Shown piece by piece: positions 42,279 through 52,116 of a stretch of 64,000 bases of DNA. The notes beneath the pieces were generated by a model. It was not told where the DNA came from, made no database searches, and was given only the letters and a program-made list of their open reading frames with translations. The DNA comes from Flagellimonas aurea (GTDB taxonomy: Bacteria > Bacteroidota > Bacteroidia > Flavobacteriales > Flavobacteriaceae): contig NZ_JAFLNL010000002.1 of the NCBI RefSeq assembly GCF_017313785.1, forward strand, positions 62,001 through 126,000, read 5' to 3'. Made by a program: the position numbers and the translations under genes. How positions within the stretch are numbered: position 1 is the first letter of the stretch; the number at the start of each line of letters is the position of its first letter.

Positions 42279-43343
42279 ATGAAAAAGCACAATTTTAGCG
42301 CAGGCCCCTGCATTCTACCGGCGGAGGTTATGCAAAAAGCATCCCAAGCTGTACTGGAACTGGACGGCATTGGACTTTCACTTATCGAGATATCGCACCG
42401 CAGCAAAGAGTTTGTGGCCATTATGGAAAATGCCCGTTCCTTGGCCCTTGAACTTTTGGGACTGGAGGGCAAGGGGTACCAGGCCCTTTTCTTGCAAGGA
42501 GGAGCGAGCATGCAGTTTTTAATGACCGCTTTTAATCTTTTGGATAAAAAGGCAGGATACGTAAATACAGGAACTTGGAGTCAAAAAGCGATTAAAGAGG
42601 CCCGTTTGTTCGGAGAAATTGTAGAGGTAGCTTCATCTCAAGAAGATAATTTCAAGTATATCCCGAAGGGCTACGCCATCCCATCAGACCTTGATTATTT
42701 GCACCTTACGTCAAATAATACCATTTATGGAACACAGATTAAGGAATTTCCAAAAACGGATGTTCCCCTAGTCTGTGATATGAGCTCGGATATCTTTTCA
42801 CGTCAATTGGATTTTTCACAATTTGATTTGATCTATGCTGGTGCACAAAAAAATATGGGACCTGCAGGAGCCACCCTTGTAGTAGTAAAAGAAGATATTT
42901 TGGGTAAAGTTTCCCGAAAGATTCCTTCAATGATGGATTATTCGGTCCATATAGCAAAGGAAAGCATGTTCAATACACCTCCCGTTTTTGCCGTGTATGT
43001 CTCCATGCTCACTATGCAATGGTTGAAAGATTTGGGCGGTATTGCCGCCATCGAAGAAATCAACGAGCGTAAAGCCAACTTGATCTATTCAGAAATTGAA
43101 CTGAATCCAGTATTTTATGGGGTTGCCGCAAAAGAGGACCGTTCCATTATGAACGCCACTTTCAACATCACCGATGATGAACTAAAAGATGTGTTTGATG
43201 ACATGTGCAAAGAAGCTGGAATAAGTGGTATTAATGGACACCGCTCCGTTGGCGGCTACCGTGCCTCAATGTACAACGCCCTTCCCATGGAAAGTGTAGG
43301 TGTATTGGTCGATATAATGAGCGAATTGGAAAAGAAAGGATAG
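42279..43343 (+). CDS. serC: Phosphoserine aminotransferase
   Basis: PLP enzyme of serine synthesis: 3-phosphohydroxypyruvate to phosphoserine. 354 residues. N-terminal HNFSAGPCILPAEVMQKAS, GYVNTGTWSQKAIKEA, PLP-lysine segment YAGAQKNMGPAGATLV, and C-terminal GINGHRSVGGYRASMYNA. Followed by serA after 5 bp, an operon for two consecutive serine steps. Confidence 0.96.
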   Translation: MKKHNFSAGPCILPAEVMQKASQAVLELDGIGLSLIEISHRSKEFVAIMENARSLALELLGLEGKGYQALFLQGGASMQFLMTAFNLLDKKAGYVNTGTWSQKAIKEARLFGEIVEVASSQEDNFKYIPKGYAIPSDLDYLHLTSNNTIYGTQIKEFPKTDVPLVCDMSSDIFSRQLDFSQFDLIYAGAQKNMGPAGATLVVVKEDILGKVSRKIPSMMDYSVHIAKESMFNTPPVFAVYVSMLTMQWLKDLGGIAAIEEINERKANLIYSEIELNPVFYGVAAKEDRSIMNATFNITDDELKDVFDDMCKEAGISGINGHRSVGGYRASMYNALPMESVGVLVDIMSELEKKG

Positions 43344-43348
43344 TTTTA

Positions 43349-44305
43349 ATGGTGAAGATTTTAGCCAACGACGGAATTGCCCAAGAAGGTATTGACTTGC
43401 TTGAGAAGGAAGGTTTCGAAGTTAAAAATACCCGTGTTGCTGAAGAACAATTGGCAAACTATATCAACAAAAACAAAATTGAAGGATTATTGGTGCGCAG
43501 CGCAACCAAAGTCAACAAAAAACTGATAGATGATTGCCCTGGCTTAAAGTTGATAGGTCGTGGCGGTGTAGGTCTGGACAATATTGATGTAAAATATGCC
43601 GAATCCAAAGGAATTCAGGTTTTCAACACTCCGGAAGCATCCTCAGGATCCGTAGCAGAATTGGTTTTTGCCCATTTGCTCAATGGGGTTCGTTATTTGC
43701 ACGATTCCAATCGTAACATGCCTTTGGATGGCGATAGTCAATTTAAGCAGCTTAAGAAAAGTTATGCCGCTGGAGTTGAACTTAGAGGGAAAACCTTGGG
43801 TATTGTTGGTTTCGGTAGAATTGGGCAAGCCACGGCAAAAATCGCCCTTGCTCTGGGAATGGAAGTCCTCTTCACTGATCACGAAACCAAAGAAGCAACC
43901 CTGTCCCTTTCATTTTTTGATGGACAGTCCATTGATTTTACCTTAAAAAGCAGTGAGTTGAAGGAAGTGTTGGCCAATTCGGATTTTGTGAGTCTGCACG
44001 TTCCAGCACAGGATAAATATTTGATCGGTAAAAAAGAACTTGGACTAATGAAACCTGGTTCAGGAATCATCAATACCTCCCGTGGGGGCGTTTTGGATGA
44101 AGTTGCCTTGGTAGAGGCTTTGGATTCCGAACACTTGGCTTTTGCAGGATTGGATGTGTATGAATCTGAGCCAAATCCGGAAATCAAAATACTAATGAAT
44201 CCCAAGATTTCCCTGAGCCCACATATAGGAGGTTCTACCCTAGAAGCACAGGAACGCATCGGTATTGAATTGGCGGACAAGGTTATCAAATTGCTAAAGA
44301 AATAG
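43349..44305 (+). CDS. serA: D-3-phosphoglycerate dehydrogenase (short form)
   Basis: First step of serine synthesis, NAD+-dependent. 318 residues with the split catalytic domain (VRSATKVNKKLIDD, GRGGVGLDNIDVKYAESKGI) and Rossmann domain (GIVGFGRIGQATAKIALALG). Catalytic Arg/Glu/His are in NTSRGGVLDE and SPHIGGSTLEAQ. The short length means there is no C-terminal ACT domain, so feedback inhibition by serine through ACT is absent. Coupled with serC. Confidence 0.92.
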   Translation: MVKILANDGIAQEGIDLLEKEGFEVKNTRVAEEQLANYINKNKIEGLLVRSATKVNKKLIDDCPGLKLIGRGGVGLDNIDVKYAESKGIQVFNTPEASSGSVAELVFAHLLNGVRYLHDSNRNMPLDGDSQFKQLKKSYAAGVELRGKTLGIVGFGRIGQATAKIALALGMEVLFTDHETKEATLSLSFFDGQSIDFTLKSSELKEVLANSDFVSLHVPAQDKYLIGKKELGLMKPGSGIINTSRGGVLDEVALVEALDSEHLAFAGLDVYESEPNPEIKILMNPKISLSPHIGGSTLEAQERIGIELADKVIKLLKK

Positions 44306-44380
44306 GTTTTTTCTGAAGGGAACGATCTTGTAAAACTCACTTTTTCGTACATTGTTACTTCAAACCTTAACACTAACACA

Positions 44381-45022
44381 ATGTCAGGATTATTAGATTT
44401 GATCAATAGCCCAGTGGGCAAACAGTTGATCAGCGGAGTTGCAGGACAAACCGGGCAGCCCGAAAATAAAACAGCAGAAGTTTTGAGCATGGCAATGCCC
44501 CTATTGATGGGTGCCATGAAAAAGAATGCTTCTACCCCCGGTGGAGCGCAAGGACTTATGGATGCGCTTTCTTCCAAGCATGATGGCGGAATTTTGGACG
44601 ACCTGGGCGGTCTTTTTGGTGGCGGTGTGGACCAAAATGTGATGAACGACGGTGCTGGAATTTTAGGCCATGTATTGGGTTCCAAACAATCACAGGTAGA
44701 AAATGCGCTCAGCGCCAAGTCTGGTATTGATGCCAGCTCAATTGAACAAATCCTTAAAATTGCGGCACCAATTCTGTTGGGATATTTGGGAAAACAAACA
44801 AGACAGCAGAATGTAAGCAGTCCAGAAGGACTTAATGGTCTTTTGGGGGGCCTAATGGGTGGAACCAAAACTGCCAATAAACAACAATCCTTAATTGAGA
44901 CTTTTCTGGATAGCGACGGCGACGGCAGCGTTATTGATGATTTGGCTGGAATGGTTTTAAACGGTGGCAATCAGAAGAAAAGTGGTCTTGGCGGAGTCCT
45001 GGGCGGACTTTTTGGAAAGTAG
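44381..45022 (+). CDS. DUF937-domain protein
   Basis: 213 residues, Gly/Ala/Gln-rich. N-terminal MSGLLDLINSPVGKQLISGV, central NDGAGILGHVLGSKQSQVEN, and a C-terminal segment DSDGDGSVIDDLAG that resembles a Ca-binding/dockerin-like loop. These are hallmarks of DUF937 proteins (YidB-like), of unknown function and without signal peptide. A strong terminator follows 26 bp downstream. Confidence 0.85.
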   Translation: MSGLLDLINSPVGKQLISGVAGQTGQPENKTAEVLSMAMPLLMGAMKKNASTPGGAQGLMDALSSKHDGGILDDLGGLFGGGVDQNVMNDGAGILGHVLGSKQSQVENALSAKSGIDASSIEQILKIAAPILLGYLGKQTRQQNVSSPEGLNGLLGGLMGGTKTANKQQSLIETFLDSDGDGSVIDDLAGMVLNGGNQKKSGLGGVLGGLFGK

Positions 45023-45048
45023 AATAATCCAATTAACGATATTTAACT

Positions 45049-45079
45049 AAGCCGCTTGAATTTCCAAGCGGCTTTTTTT
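45049..45079 (+). terminator. Rho-independent terminator after the DUF937 gene
   Basis: AAGCCGCTTG (45049-45058) and CAAGCGGCTT (45065-45074), 6-nt loop, followed by five more T. Confidence 0.88.
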
Positions 45080-45092
45080 GTACATTATGTAT

Positions 45093-45551
45093 ATGAAAAA
45101 GAAAACCACACACCTTATTTTAATCGGCTTGATGTTTGGCATGGCCCTCACCTCTTGTACCTCACAAAAATCAACATTAGATGTATCAAGTGAAGAAAAG
45201 GCTCTGTTTGACTCCAATGATGAAGAACCAGTTGAAATTGCAAATGATGAAACTGAATATGAAATCATAATCATAGAACCTGGTTTTAACACATGGCTCA
45301 ATTCCATAGCCCGTCCAGAAGGCTACTATTCCCAATCATTTTTGGAAAATAGAAATGCCATAATGGTAATCAATTGGAACCAAAGAGTGCTCAACCCTAT
45401 GCGATGGAATCCTAATCTGTACGAAATGCAAATTAACTATGACCCAAGCATAGATTACGGTTACGAAGTGAATTACAAACTCTACAATTATTTCATTTAT
45501 TTCCAAAGGAAGTACAATCAAAGGTTAGGGCCTTTCATTCCAAGGATTTAA
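45093..45551 (+). CDS. Lipoprotein, DUF6146-like
   Basis: 152 residues from ATG 45093 (MKKKTTHLILIGLMFGMALT); an in-frame ATG at 45078 lies inside the preceding terminator. Lipobox ALTSC gives Cys22 as the lipidation site. The mature part contains FLENRNAIMVINWNQRVLNP and YDPSIDYGYEVNYKLYNYF, a well-conserved region I recall as DUF6146 in Flavobacteriaceae. Function unknown. It starts 14 bp after the terminator and is followed 37 bp later by a membrane protein gene. Confidence 0.78.
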   Translation: MKKKTTHLILIGLMFGMALTSCTSQKSTLDVSSEEKALFDSNDEEPVEIANDETEYEIIIIEPGFNTWLNSIARPEGYYSQSFLENRNAIMVINWNQRVLNPMRWNPNLYEMQINYDPSIDYGYEVNYKLYNYFIYFQRKYNQRLGPFIPRI

Positions 45552-45588
45552 AGTATTATTTTTGCATTGATTATAGCTTTAGCCTTCA

Positions 45589-46104
45589 ATGCAAAAAATA
45601 AAACAACGTTGGGAAATCCAGAAGAACTGGCAAATCCTTTTTCCCATTCTGGGTACAATTCTCAACCTACTCGCCTCTTATCTTGTTTCTAGGAGTTTAT
45701 TACATGCTTTTGGCCTTAATAATACAGTGTTCGAATGGCCTTTTGCCATTGGTGTTATGCTTATTATTCATGTAATGTTGATCAAGTTCTTTCTTTGGTG
45801 CTTCAAAAAGTTGGAAAACAAATGGAAAGTGGACTATAAGTGGGAAATGATAGCCATTTTTATTGTTTTTGCCATTACAGGAAGTTTATCTGGAAAACTG
45901 GCCGCCCCTTTGGTCCATTTGATTGGTTTTGATAACGAAAACATACATGGGGCCATCTATTGGACTCTTCGCATTCTTTTGATATTTCCTATTTACCAAG
46001 TTCTTTTGGTTGGGATTGGCTGGTTGTTCGGACAGTATCAATTTTTCTGGAATTTTGAGAAAAAAATGCTAAAACGGATGGGATTGGGTTTTCTCCTTTC
46101 ATAG
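45589..46104 (+). CDS. Conserved membrane protein, possibly DUF6787
   Basis: 171 residues with four membrane segments (about 17-38, 50-68, 87-107 and 127-147). Conserved-looking parts are ITGSLSGKLAAPLVHLIGFD and GIGWLFGQYQFFWNFEKKML. I recall this type as DUF6787 in Flavobacteriaceae, sometimes mislabelled as diacylglyceryl transferase; the Lgt motifs are not present. Function unknown. Confidence 0.72.
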   Translation: MQKIKQRWEIQKNWQILFPILGTILNLLASYLVSRSLLHAFGLNNTVFEWPFAIGVMLIIHVMLIKFFLWCFKKLENKWKVDYKWEMIAIFIVFAITGSLSGKLAAPLVHLIGFDNENIHGAIYWTLRILLIFPIYQVLLVGIGWLFGQYQFFWNFEKKMLKRMGLGFLLS

Positions 46105-46158
46105 TTTATGTTTTTTTTAACATAAAAACAAATATGGGCTTGGTTACTTTGCGAACGT

Positions 46159-46497
46159 ATGATTACCAACCTCCACAAACGCATACTCATATTAAGTTCC
46201 CTACTGATGGTGGTAGCAATTCTAGCTCCCTCCGTTATAAAGTTAGGGCATACGTTGTACGAGCACAATCAAGAAAAACATTGTGTGGCGTTTGGAACAA
46301 ACCATATACACGATGGCAATCTGGACTGTGATTTCAATGATTTCACCCTCGCCAACAAAGTACTGTTCAACATTACCTTCACATATACACCGGTCGACAT
46401 ACCAGAAATAAAGTATGAGACCATAAATTATTCTTTTTTTTACGAGCCACGAGAAGCGTCTTTTCAGGCTTTAAGGGCTCCCCCATCAGTTTCATAG
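46159..46497 (+). CDS. Small membrane-anchored protein upstream of TonB receptor
   Basis: 112 residues. One N-terminal hydrophobic segment (about 8-26, ILILSSLLMVVAILAPSV) is followed by a His/Cys-containing stretch KLGHTLYEHNQEKHCVAFG and THIHDGNLDCDFNDF, which could bind a transition metal. The gene lies 39 bp before the metal-type TonB receptor in the same direction. The pairing suggests a joint role in zinc or related metal handling; this is inference. No named family recognised. Confidence 0.7.
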   Translation: MITNLHKRILILSSLLMVVAILAPSVIKLGHTLYEHNQEKHCVAFGTNHIHDGNLDCDFNDFTLANKVLFNITFTYTPVDIPEIKYETINYSFFYEPREASFQALRAPPSVS

Positions 46498-46536
46498 TAA
46501 GATTTTTCTAGATTCGTCAACTTTTTATCTTTTACA

Positions 46537-48834
46537 ATGAAACAATTTTGTACCACAATGCTATTGGCATTGTTCCCCCTTTTAACATATACCCAAAACT
46601 CATTATCAGGAAACGTGGCCGACGCCGAAACAGGCGCACCATTGGAACAAGTTTCCGTTTATATTCCTCAATTGGAAAACGGAACGGTAACCGATGAAAA
46701 CGGAGACTTCCTATTAAAGAACTTACCGGAAGGAAATTACAAACTAGTGATTTCCTATATTGGGTTTGAAACGTATTCAACTTCCATTGAAATAAATACA
46801 GGAAGTAATCAATTTGACTACCAAATGACTCCATCCGCCATAGAAATGGATGAAGTGGTCCTATCCACTCCTTTCCATAAGCTCCAACGTGAAAATGTGA
46901 TGAAGGTGGAGCAAAAATCCATGGAGGAACTCAAACAACAAGGAGGAATAACCTTATCTGAAGGAATTACCAATATACCTGGTGTATCTTCGGTCTCTAC
47001 TGGGGTGGGCATCGGAAAGCCCGTAATTCGTGGTCTGAGCTTTAACCGTGTACTTGTTTATACTCAAGGCGTGAGGTTGGAGAACCAGCAATATGGTGGT
47101 GAGCACGGATTGGGAATAAATGATGCCGGAATCTCTAGTGTAGAGGTAATCAAAGGCCCAGCGTCCTTATTATATGGTTCGGATGCTTTGGGAGGTGTGC
47201 TTTACCTTAATCCCGAAAAATTTGAGACAGCTGGCGAGACCTCTGGTGATGTGAATATGAGATACTTCTCCAATACCCTGGGCTACAATGCCAATGCAGG
47301 GTTCAAAACTTCTGGGGAAAAACTTAAATTTTTGGTCAGAGGTGCGTATGCATCAAACGCCGATTACGAGACAGGAGATGGAACCAGTATAACCAACTCA
47401 AGGTTCAACGAAGCAGATTTAAAAACAGGTCTTGCCTATCAGGCTTCCAAGTTTAAGACAGAGCTTAGATACAATTACAATGGTTCGGAATTGGGAATTC
47501 CGGAAGAAATCGGGGCACAGAACAATGATCGCGATCCATTGATGCCCTATCAAGAGCTATCGACCCACATTATTAGTTCCAAGAACAACTTCTTTTTCAA
47601 AAAATCGAGCCTTGAAGCCACTTTTGGCTATACCGTGAACAATAGAAAGGAGTTCGAGGAGCACCACCACGAAGAGGAACACGAGCATGAGGAGGGTGAG
47701 GAACACGCCGAAGAGGAAGAGCACGAAGGCGAGGAACACGAGGAAGAAGGACACGAGGGTGCAGCACTTGATATGCGCTTGAGTACCTTCAACTACAATA
47801 TTCAGTTTAACACGCAATGGGGCAAAATGACCACGATCTTTGGAGTGCAGGGTATGCATCAAACCAATGAGAACTTCGGCGAAGAGGTTTTGGTTCCCAA
47901 TGCCACAACCAACGATTTCGGAATCCTGGCAACTTCACATATCCATTTTGATAAAAGTGACCTTCAGATTGGATTACGTTACGACCTTAGATCTATCAAC
48001 GGAGAAGCTAGTGGTGTAGAGGGAGACGAAGAGTACATCCCATCGTTGGACAAAAACTTCAATAGTTTCAATGCTGCTGTGGGTTATCGAATGGATTTGA
48101 CCCAAAATATTTTGGGCCGTTTAAATCTCGCCACAGGATTTAGGGCTCCCAACTTATCCGAATTGGCTTCCAATGGCTTGCACAGTGGTGCAAATAGAGT
48201 AGAAATTGGTAATCCCGATTTGGACAGTGAACAAAATTTTCAAGTTGACTTGGCACTGGAATATGGCAACAAACACCTTGAGGCCTATATCAATTCATTC
48301 TACAATATCGTGAACGATTATATTTATTTGGAACCTACTGGAGAATTCCGAGAACTAGATCCTGTATATGACTTTCAACAGCAAAATGCCATTTTGTATG
48401 GTGGAGAGTTTGGGTTCCATTTGCACCCACATCCTATTGATTGGTTGCATTTAGAGAGTAGCTACGACATAGTTTACGGGCAATTGGAAGATAAGTCCAA
48501 TCTACCCTTGATTCCTGCCAACCGCTGGACCAATACGTTCCGGGTTGAGTGGAAAAAACGAAATCAAGATTATAAATGTTATGCCTTCGTAACCCTTCAA
48601 ACAAATTTTGATCAAAACAAGGTAGCCGATTTTGAAACCACTACGGGAAGGTACAATCTATTTAACGTAGGCTTGGGAGGAGATATGAGAATTTTTGACC
48701 AAAAGGTGGGGTATTCCATCACGGCCAACAACCTTTTTGATGAAAATTACATTTCCCACCTATCAAGATTAAAAGCAGATGGCATAGCAAACATTGGAAG
48801 AAATATATCGTTTAGTTTGAACGTGCCACTTTAA
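46537..48834 (+). CDS. TonB-dependent receptor with His/Glu-rich loop, probably metal
   Basis: 765 residues. Signal peptide (MKQFCTTMLLALFPLLTYTQ), a carboxypeptidase-like regulatory domain (about 24-100), plug domain (KPVIRGLSFNRVLVYTQGVR; VIKGPASLLYGSDALGGV) and a 22-strand-type barrel ending NIGRNISFSLNVPL. At about 374-409 an outer loop is made almost only of His, Glu and Gly (EEHHHEEEHEHEEGEEH and on). Such loops mark zinc/copper receptors of the ZnuD type, so zinc or another divalent metal is the likely cargo. The small His/Cys protein gene directly upstream fits. A terminator follows. Confidence 0.9.
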   Translation: MKQFCTTMLLALFPLLTYTQNSLSGNVADAETGAPLEQVSVYIPQLENGTVTDENGDFLLKNLPEGNYKLVISYIGFETYSTSIEINTGSNQFDYQMTPSAIEMDEVVLSTPFHKLQRENVMKVEQKSMEELKQQGGITLSEGITNIPGVSSVSTGVGIGKPVIRGLSFNRVLVYTQGVRLENQQYGGEHGLGINDAGISSVEVIKGPASLLYGSDALGGVLYLNPEKFETAGETSGDVNMRYFSNTLGYNANAGFKTSGEKLKFLVRGAYASNADYETGDGTSITNSRFNEADLKTGLAYQASKFKTELRYNYNGSELGIPEEIGAQNNDRDPLMPYQELSTHIISSKNNFFFKKSSLEATFGYTVNNRKEFEEHHHEEEHEHEEGEEHAEEEEHEGEEHEEEGHEGAALDMRLSTFNYNIQFNTQWGKMTTIFGVQGMHQTNENFGEEVLVPNATTNDFGILATSHIHFDKSDLQIGLRYDLRSINGEASGVEGDEEYIPSLDKNFNSFNAAVGYRMDLTQNILGRLNLATGFRAPNLSELASNGLHSGANRVEIGNPDLDSEQNFQVDLALEYGNKHLEAYINSFYNIVNDYIYLEPTGEFRELDPVYDFQQQNAILYGGEFGFHLHPHPIDWLHLESSYDIVYGQLEDKSNLPLIPANRWTNTFRVEWKKRNQDYKCYAFVTLQTNFDQNKVADFETTTGRYNLFNVGLGGDMRIFDQKVGYSITANNLFDENYISHLSRLKADGIANIGRNISFSLNVPL

Positions 48835-48859
48835 CAAGCAAAGGTATTTACAGAGAATA

Positions 48860-48892
48860 TAGGTCAATCTATTTGTTTAGGTTGGCCTTTTT
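48860..48892 (+). terminator. Candidate terminator after the TonB receptor
   Basis: AGGTCAATC (48860-48868) pairs with GGTTGGCCT (48879-48887), including two G-U pairs, and is followed by TTTTT. It lies 26 bp after the receptor stop and overlaps the 3' end of the convergent gene at 48864. Confidence 0.5.
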
Positions 48893-49163
48893 TCTTGCTG
48901 AGAACATAGGTATATATCCAAGTTAACGTGAATGTCGGAATTACATCCAACCCTGGAACAATTTCCTCTACAAAAGTCACAACACCAGCAGCTTGACCTA
49001 TTCTTCCTTTATACAAGCGGGTCATGAGCCAACCCGCTACGGGCGCCCAGATTACATCGGAAAACTCTCCTATGCCTGGAATAACAAAGGAAAGCATCCC
49101 AATGGCATCGAACAATAACCCTAAAAATAGGTTACGGTACTTATTGTCTTTTTCTTCTGTCAT
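48864..49163 (-). CDS. Conserved small membrane protein, unknown
   Basis: 99 residues with three hydrophobic segments (about 13-29, 36-48 and 75-90). Conserved-looking residues are FDAIGMLSFVIPGIGEFSDV and TFVEEIVPGLDVIPTFTL, with Glu, Asp and Pro inside or next to the membrane. I recall it as common in Flavobacteriaceae without a function. It lies convergent to the TonB receptor and 40 bp after folE in the same direction. Confidence 0.75.
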   Translation of the reverse strand: MTEEKDNKYRNLFLGLLFDAIGMLSFVIPGIGEFSDVIWAPVAGWLMTRLYKGRIGQAAGVVTFVEEIVPGLDVIPTFTLTWIYTYVLSKKKGQPKQID

Positions 49164-49203
49164 GTGGGAAAAATAGCAATTCCCATCTAATTGGAAAAGT
49201 GGA

Positions 49204-49803
49204 TTATGACAAATCGGCGCTGATGAGCTTCAAAAACTCGTTTCGGGTCTCTATTTTTTCGAACTGTCCCCGGAATCCAGAGGTAGTTGTGACCGAGTTT
49301 TGTTTTTGCACCCCGCGCATCATCATGCACATGTGGGACGCTTCGATGACCACGGCGACCCCTTTGGGTTTGAGGGTTTTATTGATACACTCCAAAATAT
49401 CGTGTGTTAACCGCTCCTGAACCTGCAGCCTTCTTGCAAAAACATCGATCACTCTTGGGATTTTGCTCAACCCAACAATGTGGCCGTTGGGGATGTAAGC
49501 AACGTGCGCCTTTCCAAAAAACGGAAGCATATGGTGCTCACAAAGGGAATATAGTTCAATATCCTTAATAATTACCATGTCATCATATTCCTCGGCGAAC
49601 ATGGCACCTTTTAGGATTTTCTCGGCATCCTGTTTGTAGCCCTGGGTCAAGAAAAGCATCGCTTTGGCGGCCCGCTCTGGAGTTTTGATCAATCCTTCAC
49701 GAGTTACGTCTTCCCCTATATCGTCCATAATTTTGGAGAAATGATCTTTTACCTCATTGGTAATTTCGATGTTGTACTCTTCAAGGTTTCTATATGGTGC
49801 CAT
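49204..49803 (-). CDS. folE: GTP cyclohydrolase I
   Basis: First step of tetrahydrofolate/biopterin synthesis: GTP to 7,8-dihydroneopterin triphosphate. 199 residues. Zinc ligands are in [20 protein letters not shown]; further motifs [28 protein letters not shown] and [13 protein letters not shown] with the third ligand Cys. Type IA, zinc-dependent. Its start overlaps the msrA stop by 14 bp, so the two share a transcript. Confidence 0.96.
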   Translation of the reverse strand: MAPYRNLEEYNIEITNEVKDHFSKIMDDIGEDVTREGLIKTPERAAKAMLFLTQGYKQDAEKILKGAMFAEEYDDMVIIKDIELYSLCEHHMLPFFGKAHVAYIPNGHIVGLSKIPRVIDVFARRLQVQERLTHDILECINKTLKPKGVAVVIEASHMCMMMRGVQKQNSVTTTSGFRGQFEKIETRNEFLKLISADLS

Positions 49804-50353
49804 TCTTTAGCTTTTTTGAAAAATAATTGTTCAATTTTTTGATCTTAGGATCAATTATGATTTGACAATACGGTTGTTGCCTGTTATCGTTGTAGTAATT
49901 ATGATGCTCCTCTTCGGCCAAATAGAATGGCTTTTCTTCTGATACTACAGTAACTATCGGGGCATCAAAAACCTTTTCTCTTTCCAATAATTGGACAAAA
50001 TCTTCAGCCAGTTTTTTTTGTTCAGAAGAAGTATAAAAAATTTCACTTCTATATTGTGTGCCCACATCATTACCTTGTCGATTAAGGGTTGTTGGATCGT
50101 GCGTAGCGAAAAAAACTTCCAATAGTTCCGAATAGGATATTTTTGAAGAATCAAAAGTAATCCTTACCCCTTCGGCATGTCCGGTTCGACCTGTGCAGAT
50201 TTCGCGGTATGCAGGATTCTTAATGTTCCCGCCCGTGTATCCAGAAACCACTTCCTCTACTCCATCAAGTCTTTGAAAGACAGCCTCGGTACACCAAAAA
50301 CAGCCTCCTGCAAAAATTGCTATTTCTAAATTTGAATTATTTTGTTTATTCAT
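49790..50353 (-). CDS. msrA: Peptide-methionine (S)-S-oxide reductase
   Basis: Repairs methionine-S-sulfoxide in proteins. 187 residues with the catalytic Cys in [14 protein letters not shown] (near residue 19), the GYTGG loop, [30 protein letters not shown] and [10 protein letters not shown]. No signal peptide, so cytoplasmic. No MsrB domain is fused. First gene of the msrA-folE pair. Confidence 0.96.
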   Translation of the reverse strand: MNKQNNSNLEIAIFAGGCFWCTEAVFQRLDGVEEVVSGYTGGNIKNPAYREICTGRTGHAEGVRITFDSSKISYSELLEVFFATHDPTTLNRQGNDVGTQYRSEIFYTSSEQKKLAEDFVQLLEREKVFDAPIVTVVSEEKPFYLAEEEHHNYYNDNRQQPYCQIIIDPKIKKLNNYFSKKLKNGTI

Positions 50354-50595
50354 TTTGATTCAAAGTTAAACAATATTTGTTCTTACAACTGATTTCTAAC
50401 AAATATTTATGTATCCCTTGGTCGAAGTTATAACCATAAACTTAATCCAGTGGCTCTTATAAAAAAAGACTTTTGCCCAAACCGTCATGTCTCCCCTATT
50501 ACGCTTAAAACTTTAAAAGTTATGGAAATCGAGTTAAAACGATCATCTTTGCGATACAACGGTAATGATTATCTTCGACCAGCGAAGTTGTACTT

Positions 50596-51264
50596 ATGAT
50601 AAAGGCCACAAATATTCAAAAAAGTTACGGAGACCTCAAAGTTCTGCAAGGCGTTGATCTCGAAATCAAGAAAGGTGAAGTAGTATCGATTGTCGGTGCT
50701 TCGGGTGCGGGAAAAACAACCTTACTACAAATTTTGGGCACTTTGGATACTCCGACCAATAAGGGGGAAAGCACATTGTTGATCAATAATACGGACGTAA
50801 ACCAACTCAACGAGAAGAATTTGGCCAAGTTCAGAAATGAGCATATAGGGTTCATCTTTCAGTTTCATCAGTTGCTGCCCGAGTTTACCGCTTTGGAGAA
50901 TGTGTGTATACCTGCCTTCATCAAAAAAACTCCGAAAGCCGAAGCGGAAAAACGTGCCAAGGAACTATTGGACTTTTTGGGATTAAAGGATCGCTACGAC
51001 CATAAACCGAATGCGCTATCGGGCGGTGAGCAACAGCGCGTAGCAGTGGCCCGTTCCTTAATGAACAATCCTTCCGTAGTTTTTGCCGATGAGCCCAGTG
51101 GCAATTTGGACTCAGAGAGCGCCGAGAATCTTCATAAATTGTTTTTTAAATTACGTGATGAGTTTGGACAAACCTTTGTTTTGGTGACCCACAACTTGGA
51201 TTTGGCCGATATGGCGGACCGTAAACTCACCATGGTGGATGGTTTGATCGTTTCCAAAGATTGA
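50596..51264 (+). CDS. LolD/MacB-type ABC transporter ATPase
   Basis: 222-residue ATPase. Walker [15 protein letters not shown]-loop [18 protein letters not shown], signature [14 protein letters not shown], Walker [14 protein letters not shown] and H-loop [10 protein letters not shown]. The [16 protein letters not shown] stretch is characteristic of the LolD/FtsE/MacB subgroup, which works on lipoprotein release or cell-envelope mechanics. The matching permease is not next to it. A second gene (TIGR02757 family) follows after 1 bp. Confidence 0.9.
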   Translation: MIKATNIQKSYGDLKVLQGVDLEIKKGEVVSIVGASGAGKTTLLQILGTLDTPTNKGESTLLINNTDVNQLNEKNLAKFRNEHIGFIFQFHQLLPEFTALENVCIPAFIKKTPKAEAEKRAKELLDFLGLKDRYDHKPNALSGGEQQRVAVARSLMNNPSVVFADEPSGNLDSESAENLHKLFFKLRDEFGQTFVLVTHNLDLADMADRKLTMVDGLIVSKD

Positions 51265-51265
51265 T

Positions 51266-52030
51266 ATGACCAAAGCGGAACTCAAAGAATTTTTGGATGC
51301 CAAGGTATTGGAATACAACCATCCCAAGTTTTTGGAGGATGATCCTTTGCAAATCCCGCACAAATTCACGCAAAAGGAGGATATTGAGATCAGCGCATTT
51401 TTAACGGCCACCATTGCGTGGGGCAATCGCAAGAGTATCATCAACAACGCCACAAGACTCATGGAATTGATGGGCAACACACCCCATGATTTTGTAATGA
51501 ACCATACCCAGCGTGATTTGGAACTCCTCTCCCCTTTTGTACATCGTACCTTTAATGGTATTGACCTTGGTTACTTTGTAACCAGCCTTCAAAATATTTA
51601 CAAAAACCACGATGGTTTGGAAGCGGTTTTCACCGCACATCAGACCAAAGATTCCATGCAGCCTGCCATTTCCAAGTTCAAGGAACTGTTTTTTGAGCTG
51701 CCACACCAGAGCCGAACGCAAAAACACGTTTCCGACCCCAATAAAGGCTCTGCGGCCAAACGCATCAATATGTTTTTACGGTGGATGGTGAGAGACAACA
51801 GTACTGGGGTTGATTTTGGCTTGTGGAAAGACATCGACCCTGCCAAACTTTCCTGCCCATTGGATGTGCACTCAGGTAACGTGGCCCGTAAACTCAAACT
51901 GCTCAAACGCAAACAGAACGATGCCAAAGCATTACTGGAGTTGGACAAAAATCTAAGAAAACTGGATGCCACCGACCCTGTAAAATACGATTTCGCACTG
52001 TTTGGATTGGGGGTTTTTGAAAAATTTTAA
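51266..52030 (+). CDS. TIGR02757-family protein, unknown function
   Basis: 254 residues, cytoplasmic, helical. Segments HKFTQKEDIEISAFLTATIA, GNRKSIINNATRLMELMG, INMFLRWMVRDNSTGVDFGL and LSCPLDVHSGNVARKL are those I associate with the TIGR02757 family, whose fold recalls DNA glycosylase-like helical domains. The function is unknown. It starts 1 bp after the LolD-like gene, a pairing common in Flavobacteriaceae. Confidence 0.82.
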   Translation: MTKAELKEFLDAKVLEYNHPKFLEDDPLQIPHKFTQKEDIEISAFLTATIAWGNRKSIINNATRLMELMGNTPHDFVMNHTQRDLELLSPFVHRTFNGIDLGYFVTSLQNIYKNHDGLEAVFTAHQTKDSMQPAISKFKELFFELPHQSRTQKHVSDPNKGSAAKRINMFLRWMVRDNSTGVDFGLWKDIDPAKLSCPLDVHSGNVARKLKLLKRKQNDAKALLELDKNLRKLDATDPVKYDFALFGLGVFEKF

Positions 52031-52116
52031 ATTAAATGGCCGTATCAAAATTATAAAATAGTTTGGGATGATTCGATTTTGGTGTATTTTTACACCATAT
52101 CAAATAATCAGAAATT

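Noticed and set aside
47557..47862. Minus-strand ORF of 101 codons rich in Leu, Val and Phe
   Set aside because: It is the antisense shadow of the His/Glu-rich loop of the TonB receptor.
50560..50595. GTAATGATTATC upstream of the LolD-like gene as a metal-regulator box
   Set aside because: Only partly symmetric, and the downstream gene has no metal link.
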